Counted from the stretch's first letter, positions 1 through 6,807 are shown. The stretch: DNA of 7,002 nt from Stenotrophomonas sp. (GCA_003510825.1 DOKO01000146.1:1-7002), one strand, 5' to 3'. A program made the numbers and translations. Notes: generated by a model not told the origin, from the letters alone.

Positions 1-163
1 CCGCAACCTGCGCATGGTCGCCAACATCCGCGACGTGCTGGGCCGGTACCCGGGCACGCGCATGCTGGCCATCGTCGGTGCGTCACACAAGTGGTACTAC
101 GAGGCCTACCTCGACCAGATGCATGACGTGCGGCTGGTGGATGTGGAGCCGGTACTGCGCTGA
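1..163 (+). CDS. C-terminal end of a DUF5694/TraB-like protein (5' truncated by window)
   Basis: Partial gene, open from the left edge and ending at TGA 161-163; 53 codons are visible in the frame starting at base 2. The visible protein reads RNLRMVANIRDVLGRYPG, then MLAIVGASHKWYYEAYL, and finishes VEPVLR. The pattern 'NLRM..NI', a hydrophobic strand leading into 'VG(A/S)SHK' and then an aromatic-rich helix matches my recollection of the C-terminus of DUF5694 proteins, which belong to the TraB/PrgY-like group. The biochemical role of that family is not well defined, and nothing here identifies a substrate. The gene points towards the minus-strand block and ends 15 bp before a SMAG dimer, which probably also marks its transcript end. 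The reading frame is certain; the family name is moderately sure because only the last part is present. Confidence 0.65.
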   Translation, partial: RNLRMVANIRDVLGRYPGTRMLAIVGASHKWYYEAYLDQMHDVRLVDVEPVLR

Positions 164-178
164 GCCAGCACGCTGTCT

Positions 179-238
179 GTAGAGTCGAGCTTGCTCGACT
201 GATTCTGGCCGACAGCAGTCGAGCAAGCTCGACTCTAC
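179..238. repeat. SMAG-type REP dimer (inverted pair) between convergent genes
   Basis: Two 23-bp units in inverted orientation (179-201 and 216-238) are exact reverse complements separated by a 14-bp spacer. Each begins at its outer end with GTAG. Each unit is itself a hairpin: 183-200 is AGTCGAGC-TT-GCTCGACT, and 217-234 is the mirror image with an AA loop. GTAG-terminated 22-25 bp palindromes, often as inverted dimers, are the defining form of the SMAG family of Stenotrophomonas maltophilia. The dimer lies between the ends of a plus-strand gene (163) and a minus-strand gene (235), where such repeats can act as a bidirectional transcript end or RNA stabiliser. It overlaps the stop codon of the minus-strand gene at 235-237. 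There is no T-tract, so it is not a classical intrinsic terminator. Confidence 0.9.
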
Positions 239-606
239 GGGCCGAACGTCTTGACCATCAACGCGGGCGAGACGTACACGCGCAGCCCATGCTCCAAGGG
301 CTGCTGCATGTCGTAGCCACGCGCATGCGGCCAGCTGCCGGCACCACCGATCTCCACGAACTCGGCCCCCGCATTGCGGACGACGCGGGCGCCCGGACTG
401 GATCCCAGGCGACCGTCGAACAGCGGTTCGCCCTGCCCTGCTGCGAATACCTGCACGCGTACATCGCCAGTGAGCGCATTGAAGCCAAGCTGCAGCTTCA
501 CGCTGCCCTGTGCATGGGCGACCTGCACGTCGATACCCTCGAACGTGTCCACCCGCGGTGCGACGCCGAACAATTCAAGAAACGCGGTTTCGTCCCAGGC
601 AAACAT
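235..606 (-). CDS. Hypothetical protein, 123 aa
   Basis: I do not recognise this protein. The ATG at 604-606 is chosen over one five codons upstream (621) because it has a good ribosome binding site, GAGGG followed by TGTTG and then ATG, while the upstream ATG follows directly on a SMAG repeat with no site. The product starts MFAWDETAFLELFG. It looks soluble, has no signal peptide or membrane segment, and is rich in short alternating hydrophobic stretches (VQVAHAQGSVKLQL, GDVRVQVFAAGQG, RVVRNAGAEFVEIGG, LRVYVSPALMV), which suggests a small mostly beta-strand domain. Its stop codon TAG (235-237) is part of the outer GTAG of the downstream SMAG unit. SMAG dimers flank it on both sides. It is co-directional with the efflux genes and could be the distal gene of their transcript, but the repeat upstream may uncouple it. 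The clear ribosome site and typical codon choice support a real gene. Confidence 0.65.
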   Translation of the reverse strand: MFAWDETAFLELFGVAPRVDTFEGIDVQVAHAQGSVKLQLGFNALTGDVRVQVFAAGQGEPLFDGRLGSSPGARVVRNAGAEFVEIGGAGSWPHARGYDMQQPLEHGLRVYVSPALMVKTFGP

Positions 607-615
607 CAACACCCT
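607..615 (-). promoter_or_regulatory. Ribosome binding site fixing the start of the 123-aa gene
   Basis: On the minus strand the bases before the ATG at 606 read GCGAGGGTGTTG, giving a GAGGG Shine-Dalgarno core 5 nt from the start codon. The upstream in-frame ATG at 621 is preceded by CTCTACCA from the SMAG unit, which has no purine-rich site. The site lies just downstream, in transcript direction, of the SMAG hairpins. Confidence 0.6.
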
Positions 616-620
616 CGCCA

Positions 621-685
621 TTGGTAGAGTCGAGCTTGCTCGACTGCGTGTGCCAACGGCAGTCGAGCAAGCTCGACTCTACCAA
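621..685. repeat. SMAG-type REP dimer (inverted pair) between two minus-strand genes
   Basis: The 23-bp units at 624-646 and 660-682 are identical in sequence to the units of the dimer at 179-238 and again lie head to head. Symmetry continues beyond the units: 621-647 is the exact reverse complement of 659-685, giving 27-bp arms around an 11-bp loop. The 13-bp inter-unit spacer differs from that of the first dimer. It sits in the 90-bp gap between the 73-aa membrane protein gene, whose stop is at 697, and the start of the 123-aa gene at 606, about 10 bp from each. In an RNA it would fold into a long hairpin and could protect the upstream message or reduce read-through into the last gene. Confidence 0.9.
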
Positions 686-696
686 GCCTGGCGTGG

Positions 697-918
697 TCAG
701 CGGCGCCCATTGCGCCACAGCACCGCGCTGGCGCCGATGATGCAGCCCAGGGTGGCCAGCAGTGCGCTGGCCACACCCCATTGCAGGACCGGCACCAGCG
801 ACTGCGCCAAGGGATCGAGGCGAAGCTGCTCCAGGCGCAGGCCACCGGCCAGCGCCAGCAGCCAGCCAATGCAGGCGGGCGCGTAGGCGCCGACGATCTG
901 TGTGTTCCAACGGCTCAT
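697..918 (-). CDS. Small two-helix membrane protein, 73 aa
   Basis: Begins MSRWNTQIVG at the ATG at 916-918, preceded by AGGGAG and a 5-nt spacer (AGGGAGTTGCC then ATG). An in-frame upstream ATG at 972 has no comparable site and would add a proline- and arginine-rich tail, so it is rejected. The product has two hydrophobic segments, residues about 8-27 (IVGAYAPACIGWLLALAGGL) and about 41-67 (LVPVLQWGVASALLATLGCI and onward), joined by a short polar loop (RLEQLRLDPLAQ), and ends with a positively charged tail WRNGRR. By the positive-inside rule the C-terminus is likely cytoplasmic, which would make this an inner-membrane hairpin. It follows the outer-membrane channel gene by 75 bp on the same strand and may be part of the same transcript. 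The family is not recognised. A structural or regulatory partner of the pump is possible but only inferred. Confidence 0.65.
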   Translation of the reverse strand: MSRWNTQIVGAYAPACIGWLLALAGGLRLEQLRLDPLAQSLVPVLQWGVASALLATLGCIIGASAVLWRNGRR

Positions 919-943
919 GGCAACTCCCTGTCGAGGTGGCGAT

Positions 944-962
944 GGGGCGATTGTTCCGCCCC
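944..962 (-). promoter_or_regulatory. Stem-loop in the gap between outer-membrane channel and small membrane protein genes
   Basis: GGGGCG at 944-949 pairs with CGCCCC at 957-962 around a 7-nt loop. It lies in the 75-bp gap downstream of the channel gene stop (994-996) and upstream of the small gene's ribosome site. No T-run follows on either strand, so it is not a convincing intrinsic terminator; it may slow 3' decay of the pump message or partly attenuate read-through. Confidence 0.35.
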
Positions 963-993
963 GCCCTCTCACAGGTTGAGACCGTATCCGGCG

Positions 994-2388
994 TTACTTC
1001 GCCCAGCCGCCGCCGAGGGCCGCCATCAGTGCCGCGCTTGCCTGCAGCTGCCGGCTCTGGATGTCCTGCAGGCCCAGCTGCGCCTGCCGCGCATCGGTCT
1101 GCGCGCTCACCACGTCCAGGTAGCTCACCGCGCCACCGGCATAGCGGTCGCGCGCGATCTGTTCGGCACGCCGCGCCGCCTGCACCGCGTCATTTTCATG
1201 GCCGCGCTGCGCTTCGAGCTGTCGCAGCAGGGTCAGCTGGTCCTCGACCTGGCGGATCGCGGCCAGCACGGTGGCGCGGTACTGCGCCGACGCCGCATCG
1301 AACTCGGCATAGGCCTGCGCCTTGGCCGCCTTGCGCCGGCCGCCATCGAACACCGGCAGCGCTGCCAGCGGGCCCAGCGCCCAGTAACGGTTGCCCACGT
1401 CCAGCACCGACGCGCTGCCCGAAGTCTGACCGCCCAGCAGCCCGGTCAGGCTGAGCTGCGGGAACCACGCCGCACGCGCCACGCCGATGCCGGCGTTGGC
1501 AGCGAACACCCGTCGCTCGGCCGCGGCGATATCCGGGCGTTGCTGCAGCAGGTTGCTGGGCAGATCCGCGGGCACCTGCGGCAGCGCCGGCAGGTTGCCG
1601 TCGGCCAGCACGAAACCGCTGGCCGGTGCGCCCACCAGTTCGGCGATGGCATGGCGCAGCAGCGCATGGCGTGCATCCAGTGCATCCAGATCGGCCTGTG
1701 CACTGGCCAGCTGGTGCCGCGCGCGGGCCACGTCGAGTTCAGAAGCGATCTCACCCCGGAAGCGGTCTTCGGTCAGCGCCAGTGCCTGCCGGTAATCATC
1801 GATGCTGTCGCGCAGGATCACCTGCTGGGCCTCGGCGCCGCGCAGCTGCAGGTAGAGACCGGCGAGCTGCTGCGACAGGCTCAGGCGCGCGGCGGCCAGA
1901 TCGTCACCACTGGCATCGGCGCGCGCACCCGCGGCAGCTGCGGCATTGCGCAGCCGGCCCCACAGGTCCAGGTCGAACGACAGCGAGAAGGCCGCGCTGT
2001 TGCTGTCATAGATCGCAGGCTGGGTCGCGCTGCGCAGCGGCTTGTCATCGGACTGGCGCTGGCGCATCGGCCCGGCGCTGAAGCCGACCTGCGGCGCACG
2101 CGCGGAGGCCACTTCGCCGGCGGCGGCACGCGCCGCATCGTAATGGGCCACGGCGAGTGCCAGGGTCGGGCTGGCCTCGGCCAGCTGCTGCTGCAGGCGG
2201 TCCAGCTGCGGGTCCTGGAAGGACTGCCACCAGGCAGTCGGCAGCGGCGCGGCCGCAGCCGGCGCGGCACTGCCTTCATAGCCGGCCGGCATCGCCACGG
2301 CGGGCACCTGGTAGGTCGGCGCCAGCGAACACCCGCCCAGCAACAGCGCACCCAGCGCCAATACCAGGCGGCGATCAACCGCGCGCAT
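994..2388 (-). CDS. RND efflux outer-membrane lipoprotein channel, NodT/OprM family, 464 aa
   Basis: Outer-membrane duct of a tripartite efflux pump; family members form a trimeric barrel with a long periplasmic helical tunnel that docks on the adaptor. The start at 2388 has AGGAG seven bases upstream; a GTG six codons earlier (2406) lacks a site. Residues 1-20 are a lipoprotein signal ending in lipobox LLGGC, with Cys20 as the acylation site and Ser at +2, compatible with outer-membrane sorting. Two OEP repeats follow (about 60-255 and 275-460). Recognisable NodT-type motifs are SFDLDLWGRLRNA near 136-149, the segment around LLQQRPDIAAAERRV (280-294) running to ARAAWFPQLSLTG (304-316), and YAGGAVSYLDVVSAQ (416-430). 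Length is typical for the family. Its first 14 bp overlap the end of the adaptor gene, implying translational coupling. Substrate is not deducible from this component. Confidence 0.95.
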   Translation of the reverse strand: MRAVDRRLVLALGALLLGGCSLAPTYQVPAVAMPAGYEGSAAPAAAAPLPTAWWQSFQDPQLDRLQQQLAEASPTLALAVAHYDAARAAAGEVASARAPQVGFSAGPMRQRQSDDKPLRSATQPAIYDSNSAAFSLSFDLDLWGRLRNAAAAAGARADASGDDLAAARLSLSQQLAGLYLQLRGAEAQQVILRDSIDDYRQALALTEDRFRGEIASELDVARARHQLASAQADLDALDARHALLRHAIAELVGAPASGFVLADGNLPALPQVPADLPSNLLQQRPDIAAAERRVFAANAGIGVARAAWFPQLSLTGLLGGQTSGSASVLDVGNRYWALGPLAALPVFDGGRRKAAKAQAYAEFDAASAQYRATVLAAIRQVEDQLTLLRQLEAQRGHENDAVQAARRAEQIARDRYAGGAVSYLDVVSAQTDARQAQLGLQDIQSRQLQASAALMAALGGGWAK

Positions 2389-3538
2389 GTGCAGGCTCCT
2401 GCTCACCGGCCACCACGCGCACGTGGTCGCCTTCGCGCAGCGCGTCGGGCGGGTTGGGAATGACCCGGTCGCCGGCCTTCAGGCCGCGGTCCACGCGCAG
2501 CGTGCTGCCCAGGTCGCTGGCGATGTGGATGTCGCGCAGGTGCACGATGTCCTTGCCATCGACCACCGCCACCTGGGTGCCCTTGGCGCGGAAGATCAGC
2601 ACCTCGGCCGGCACGCTGACGCCGTCGCCGCCGCCCTGCTGCGGCAGGGTCACTTCGGCGTAGCTGCCGGGCAGCAGTGCGCCGTCGGCGTTGTCGACCA
2701 CGAACTGCGCGAGCAGCGTGCCCGAACTGCGGTCGATCGCACTGGAATCGCCCTGCAGCGTGGCGGTGAAATGGCGGCCGGACTGGCCCGGCACCTGCAG
2801 GCTGGCCTGCAGCCCCGGCTGGATGCTGCCCGCGCTGTTCTGCGGCACCGGCACCATCAGGCGCAGGCGCCGTGTATCGGCGATGTTGAACAGTTCGCGG
2901 CAGCTGTCATCGGCGCGGATCAGCTGGCCGACGTCCGTCTGCCGCGAGGTCACGGTGCCATCGAACGGCGCGCGCAGCGTGCGGTAGCGGCCCAGCTCCT
3001 GCAGGCGCGCGTAGTCGGCCTGTGCCGCTTCCACGCTGGCCTGCGCGGCGACGGCATTGGCCTGCTTCTCATCGGCTTCCTGGCGCGATACCGAATGGCT
3101 GCCGAGCATACCCTGCCAACGTTCGGCACTGACCTTGGCCAGCGCCGCGTCAGCCTGCGCCTGCAGCAGGTGGGCATGGGCCTGGGCGATCTGCTGGTCC
3201 AGTTCCGGGCTGTCGATCACCGCCAGCACCTGGCCGGCCTTGACCGACTGGCCGATGTCGGCGCTCCACGATTTCAGGTAGCCGCCAACGCGGGCATGGA
3301 TGGGCGCCTCGGTCCAGGCGGTCAGGTGTGCGGGCAGGGTCATCGTGCCCGCTTCGCCCTGCGCGCCGGCGGTGACCACCTGCACGGCCGGCACCGCCTG
3401 GCGCTCGGTCCATTCGACCACGGCATGTGCCTGCTGCGCGCGCAGGCCAAGGCCGGCGGCAACCACGACCACCGCGATGGCGGCACCCAGGATGAGGGGG
3501 CGACGCAGCGAACGCTGCGGCTGCGAAGCATCAGACAT
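2375..3538 (-). CDS. RND efflux periplasmic adaptor (membrane fusion protein, HlyD/AcrA type), 387 aa
   Basis: Links the inner-membrane permease to the outer-membrane channel. The start MSDASQPQRS at 3538 is preceded by GGAGAG and a 7-nt spacer; the frame stays open for 35 codons upstream, but that stretch lies inside the permease gene and is Cys- and Pro-rich, unlike an adaptor N-terminus. Residues 13-32 (LRRPLILGAAIAVVVV and on) form an N-terminal membrane anchor or signal; there is no lipobox Cys, and AHA at 37-39 could be a signal peptidase site. The barrel-sandwich (lipoyl-like) domain is split: APIHARVGGYLKSW and GQSVKAGQVLAVIDSPELD (about 78-114), then TLRAPFDGTVTSRQTDVGQ (177-195). 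Between them is an Ala/Gln-rich alpha-hairpin coiled coil, about 115-175. A beta-barrel domain and a membrane-proximal domain follow. The gene overlaps the permease gene by 8 bp (ATGTCTGA) and the channel gene by 14 bp. The adaptor fold is certain; the substrate is unknown. Confidence 0.95.
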   Translation of the reverse strand: MSDASQPQRSLRRPLILGAAIAVVVVAAGLGLRAQQAHAVVEWTERQAVPAVQVVTAGAQGEAGTMTLPAHLTAWTEAPIHARVGGYLKSWSADIGQSVKAGQVLAVIDSPELDQQIAQAHAHLLQAQADAALAKVSAERWQGMLGSHSVSRQEADEKQANAVAAQASVEAAQADYARLQELGRYRTLRAPFDGTVTSRQTDVGQLIRADDSCRELFNIADTRRLRLMVPVPQNSAGSIQPGLQASLQVPGQSGRHFTATLQGDSSAIDRSSGTLLAQFVVDNADGALLPGSYAEVTLPQQGGGDGVSVPAEVLIFRAKGTQVAVVDGKDIVHLRDIHIASDLGSTLRVDRGLKAGDRVIPNPPDALREGDHVRVVAGEQEPAHARG

Positions 3539-6500
3539 GCAGGGGCTCTCCGGCGGGGGCGGTGCGGGGCTTACGCGAGTGGGCCAGGGCGAACACCACC
3601 GGCACGAACAACAGGGTGGCGCAGGTTGCCAGCAGCAGGCCACCGATGACCGCGCGACCCAGCGGCGCGTTCTGTTCGGTGGACAGTGCGGTCGGCAGCA
3701 TGCCCAGGATCATCGCCAGCGCGGTCATGCAGACCGGGCGGAAACGGGTGAAGCCGGCTTCGAGTGCGGCCTTGGCGGCGTCGCCATGCTCGGCCAGGCG
3801 CTCGCGGCAGAAGCTGACCACCAGGATGGAGTTGGCCGTGGCCACGCCCATGCACAGAATGGCGCCGGTCAATGCAGGCACCGACAACGAGGTGTGGGTG
3901 AGGAACAGCATCCACACCACACCCGCCAGGCCGGCCGGCAGCGCGGTGATGATGACGAACGGATCGGTCCACGACTGGAAGTTGATGACGATCAGCAGAT
4001 AGATCAGCACGATGGCGGCCAGCAGGCCGTAGCCCAGGCCGGTGAAGGCCACATGCAGCGCATCGATCTGGCCATGCAGGCCGACCTCGGTGCCGCGCGG
4101 GCGCTGGCTGGCCATGCCGTCGATGACCTTCTGCACATCGGCAGCCACCGCACCCAGATCACGGCCCTGCACGCTGGCGTACACATCCAGGGTGGGCTGC
4201 ACGTTGTAATGGGTCACCACCGCCGAACTGGAACCGCGCTGGATGTCGGCCAGGCCGCCCAGCACCTGCGGCACGCCACTGCTGCCGGTCACCGGCAATG
4301 CACTCAGCGCGGCCAGGCTGTCCATGCGGTACTGCGGGGTAGCGGCCACCACGCCGTAGGAGATGCCGTTCTTCGGGCTCAGCCAGAAGGTCGGCGCCAC
4401 CTGGCCGCTGCCCGCCAGCGAGGCCACCATGCTGTTGGTGACGTCGCGCTCGGTGATGCCCAGGCCGTTGGCGCGCAAGCGGTCCACGTCCACCTTCAAC
4501 GTCGGGTAGCCATCGGGCTGCTGCAGGCGCAGGTCGACCAGGCCCGGCACGTGGCGCAGGCGACGGATCAGTTCCCGCGCGTAGTCGCGGTTGCCGGCGG
4601 CGTTCGGGCCGGCGATGCGCACGTCCATCGGTGCCGGCGAGCCGAAGTTGAGGATCTGGCTGCTGGTATCGGCCGGCAGGAAGGCGAATGTCGTACCCGG
4701 GAAGGCGGCCGGCAGCACTTCACGCAGGCGCCGCTCGTACTCGGCGGCATCACCGTGTTCGGGCTTCAGCGAGACCTGGATGTCGCCGTCCTGCGGGCCG
4801 ATGGTGCCGCTGGCGCTGTAGGCCATGTTGATGCCGGTCATCGGCAGGCCCAGGTTGTCGACGATGGCGTCGATCTCGGCCGGCGGCACTTCCTGGCGGA
4901 TGCGCGCTTCGATGCGGTCGAAGGCGGCGGCCGTTTCCTCGATGCGCGTACCCAGCGGCAGGCGCACGTGCAGCGACAATGCGCTGGCCTCGGTGGCCGG
5001 GAAGAAGTCCTGGCCCAGGGTCGGCAGCAGCGCGAAGGACACCAGCACGCAGGCCATGAAGCCGATCAGGAACGGCCGGCGGTTGCCCAGCGCCAGGCCG
5101 AGCAGCGCGTGGTAACGATCACGCACGGCCGAGAATCCGGCTTCGAAGCGCTGCTGGCAGCGCACCAGGGTGGCGGCCAGTCGCGCACGGCGGTGCTGCG
5201 GGTGGTCGCCCTCGTGGTGGTTGAGGAACGCGTCCTCGGGGTGATGGCCCACGCCATGTTCGACGCGGTGCGGACGCAGCAGGTACAGCGCCATGGTCGG
5301 CACCAGGGTGCGCGACAGCACGAACGAACTGCCCATGGCGAAGATCACCGCCAGTGCCATCGGCCGGAACAGGTAGCCGGCGATGCCATCGAGCAGGAAC
5401 ATCGGCACGAACACGATGCAGATGCACAGCAGCGACACGAACGCCGGGCCGACGATCTGCGCGGCGCCATCGAGGATGGCCTCGCGCACGCCTTTTCCCT
5501 GCTCCAGGTGCCAGTTGACGTTCTCGATGGTCACGGTCGCATCGTCGACCAGGATGCCCACTGCCAGCGCCAGGCCACCCAGGGTCATCACGTTGAGGGT
5601 CTGCCCCGCCGCCGACAGCAGCGCGATGGCCGACAGCACCGCCAGCGGGATCGATGCGGCGATGATGACGGTCGAGCGCCAGCTGCCGAGGAACACCAGG
5701 ATCATCACGCTGGTCAGCAGCGCGGCGATGATGCCTTCGCGGGCGACGCTGCTGATCGATTCACGCACGAAGGTAGAGGCATCGCCGAGCAGCGAGATCT
5801 TCAGCGACGGCGGCAGGGTTTCGCCGATCTGCGGCAGCATCGCGCGGATGCGGCTGACCAGGGTCAGCGTGGACGCATCGCCGTTCTTCAGCGCGGCCAT
5901 CAGCACCGAATGGCCGCCGTTGACGCGCACGATGTTGGTCTGCGGCGGCGAGCCATCGCGCACGTGGGCAACCTGGCCGATGGTGACGATCGCACCGTTG
6001 ACCGTGCGGATCGGCAGGTCGTTGAGCGCCTCGATGTCGCTGGGGCTGTTGTTGAGCAGCACGGTGAATTCGTTGCTGCCCAGCTTCGCGGTACCCACCG
6101 GGGTGATCTGGTTCTGCGCGGCCAGCGCGTTGCCCACATCCTGCGCGGACAGGCCCTTGGCGGCCAGCGCCTGCGGATCGAGGTCGAGGGTGATCTGCCG
6201 CTGCTTGCCGCCGTAGGGCGCGGGGATGGCCAGGCCGGGAATGGAGGTGAGCGGCGGGCGCACGGTGTTCTGCGCCAGGTCGCGGATCTGCGATTCACCC
6301 AGGGTCGGGCTGGAGAACGCCATCTGCAGCACCGGCACGGTGGAGGCGCTGTAGTTGAGGATCAGCGGCGGGGTCATGCCGGCCGGCATCTGCTTGACGA
6401 TGGTCTGCGAGATGGCGGTGATCTGTGCGTTGGCGGTACGGATGTCCACGCCGGGCTGGAAGAACACCTTGACCACGCCCATGCCGGCCAGCGACTGCGA

Positions 6501-6749
6501 TTCGATGTGTTCGATGTCGTTGACGGTGGTGCTGAGCGCGCGCTCGTAGGGCGAGATCACGCGGCCGGACATCGCATCGGGCGAGAGGCCGGTGTACTGC
6601 CAGACCACGGCGATGACCGGGATGCCGATATCGGGGAACACATCGGTGGGCGTACGCAGTGCGCTGAGCGGACCGACGATGCAGATGAAAATGGCCATCA
6701 CCACGAAGGTGTAAGGCTTGTTGAGCGCGGTCCTGACCAAGCCGAGCAT
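3531..6749 (-). CDS. RND efflux inner-membrane permease (AcrB-type fold), 1072 aa
   Basis: Proton-driven trimeric pump of the resistance-nodulation-division superfamily. ATG at 6749 is preceded by GGAGAG with a 4-nt gap. The two-fold RND plan is clear: TM1 about 12-31, first periplasmic region about 32-336, TM2-TM6 about 337-490, cytoplasmic linker, TM7 about 560-578, second periplasmic region about 579-902, TM8-TM12 about 903-1055. TM4 carries the proton-relay pair in GILVDDATV (Asp402, Asp403, equivalent to AcrB Asp407/408). TM11 has FRPVCMT with Arg1004 and Thr1009, matching AcrB Arg971 and Thr978. TM10 reads MGVATANSILVV, where the AcrB Lys940 position is Ala972. The linker after TM6 is His-rich, with eight His between 494 and 519. 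It lacks the typical heavy-metal (CusA) TM10 pattern and looks closer to AcrB/COG0841 pumps, but exact subfamily and substrates are uncertain. First gene of the operon, with a long leader upstream. Confidence 0.95.
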   Translation of the reverse strand: MLGLVRTALNKPYTFVVMAIFICIVGPLSALRTPTDVFPDIGIPVIAVVWQYTGLSPDAMSGRVISPYERALSTTVNDIEHIESQSLAGMGVVKVFFQPGVDIRTANAQITAISQTIVKQMPAGMTPPLILNYSASTVPVLQMAFSSPTLGESQIRDLAQNTVRPPLTSIPGLAIPAPYGGKQRQITLDLDPQALAAKGLSAQDVGNALAAQNQITPVGTAKLGSNEFTVLLNNSPSDIEALNDLPIRTVNGAIVTIGQVAHVRDGSPPQTNIVRVNGGHSVLMAALKNGDASTLTLVSRIRAMLPQIGETLPPSLKISLLGDASTFVRESISSVAREGIIAALLTSVMILVFLGSWRSTVIIAASIPLAVLSAIALLSAAGQTLNVMTLGGLALAVGILVDDATVTIENVNWHLEQGKGVREAILDGAAQIVGPAFVSLLCICIVFVPMFLLDGIAGYLFRPMALAVIFAMGSSFVLSRTLVPTMALYLLRPHRVEHGVGHHPEDAFLNHHEGDHPQHRRARLAATLVRCQQRFEAGFSAVRDRYHALLGLALGNRRPFLIGFMACVLVSFALLPTLGQDFFPATEASALSLHVRLPLGTRIEETAAAFDRIEARIRQEVPPAEIDAIVDNLGLPMTGINMAYSASGTIGPQDGDIQVSLKPEHGDAAEYERRLREVLPAAFPGTTFAFLPADTSSQILNFGSPAPMDVRIAGPNAAGNRDYARELIRRLRHVPGLVDLRLQQPDGYPTLKVDVDRLRANGLGITERDVTNSMVASLAGSGQVAPTFWLSPKNGISYGVVAATPQYRMDSLAALSALPVTGSSGVPQVLGGLADIQRGSSSAVVTHYNVQPTLDVYASVQGRDLGAVAADVQKVIDGMASQRPRGTEVGLHGQIDALHVAFTGLGYGLLAAIVLIYLLIVINFQSWTDPFVIITALPAGLAGVVWMLFLTHTSLSVPALTGAILCMGVATANSILVVSFCRERLAEHGDAAKAALEAGFTRFRPVCMTALAMILGMLPTALSTEQNAPLGRAVIGGLLLATCATLLFVPVVFALAHSRKPRTAPAGEPLHV

Positions 6750-6770
6750 GCAGCTCTCCAGCAGTGCGAG

Positions 6771-6785
6771 TGCCCACCGCGGGCA
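6771..6785 (-). promoter_or_regulatory. Small stem-loop in the efflux operon leader
   Basis: TGCCC (6771-6775) pairs with GGGCA (6781-6785) around a 5-nt loop in the untranslated leader, about 22 bp upstream of the permease start codon. In GC-rich DNA such short stems arise easily by chance, so this is recorded as visible structure rather than a demonstrated control element. Confidence 0.2.
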
Positions 6786-6807
6786 GCGCAGGCCGGAAAG
6801 TATCGGC

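Noticed and set aside
179..685. Two repeats with about 385 bp between them considered as a CRISPR-like array or insertion sequence ends
   Set aside because: Only two dimers exist, the intervening sequence is a gene rather than spacers, there are no target-site duplications or transposase, and the units fit the SMAG REP family.
781..2463. Long plus-strand open frame (560 codons) opposite the outer-membrane channel gene
   Set aside because: Its translation is Arg-, Gln- and His-rich low-complexity with no recognisable domain, and it lies fully antisense to a gene with clear NodT motifs and a lipobox. Long antisense frames are expected in GC-rich DNA.
3539..3643. 35-codon N-terminal extension of the adaptor protein
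   Set aside because: It lies entirely within the permease gene, is Cys-, Trp- and Pro-rich, and the ATG at 3538 has a good GGAGAG site followed by a normal adaptor N-terminus.
2387..3649. Long plus-strand open frame (420 codons) opposite the adaptor gene
   Set aside because: Composition is Arg-, Ala- and His-rich without domain motifs, and it mirrors the adaptor's codon pattern. It is an antisense shadow.
5383..6216. Plus-strand open frame of 277 codons opposite the permease
   Set aside because: It has Ser-, Met- and Arg-biased composition and no fold signature, and it is antisense to a clearly conserved RND permease.
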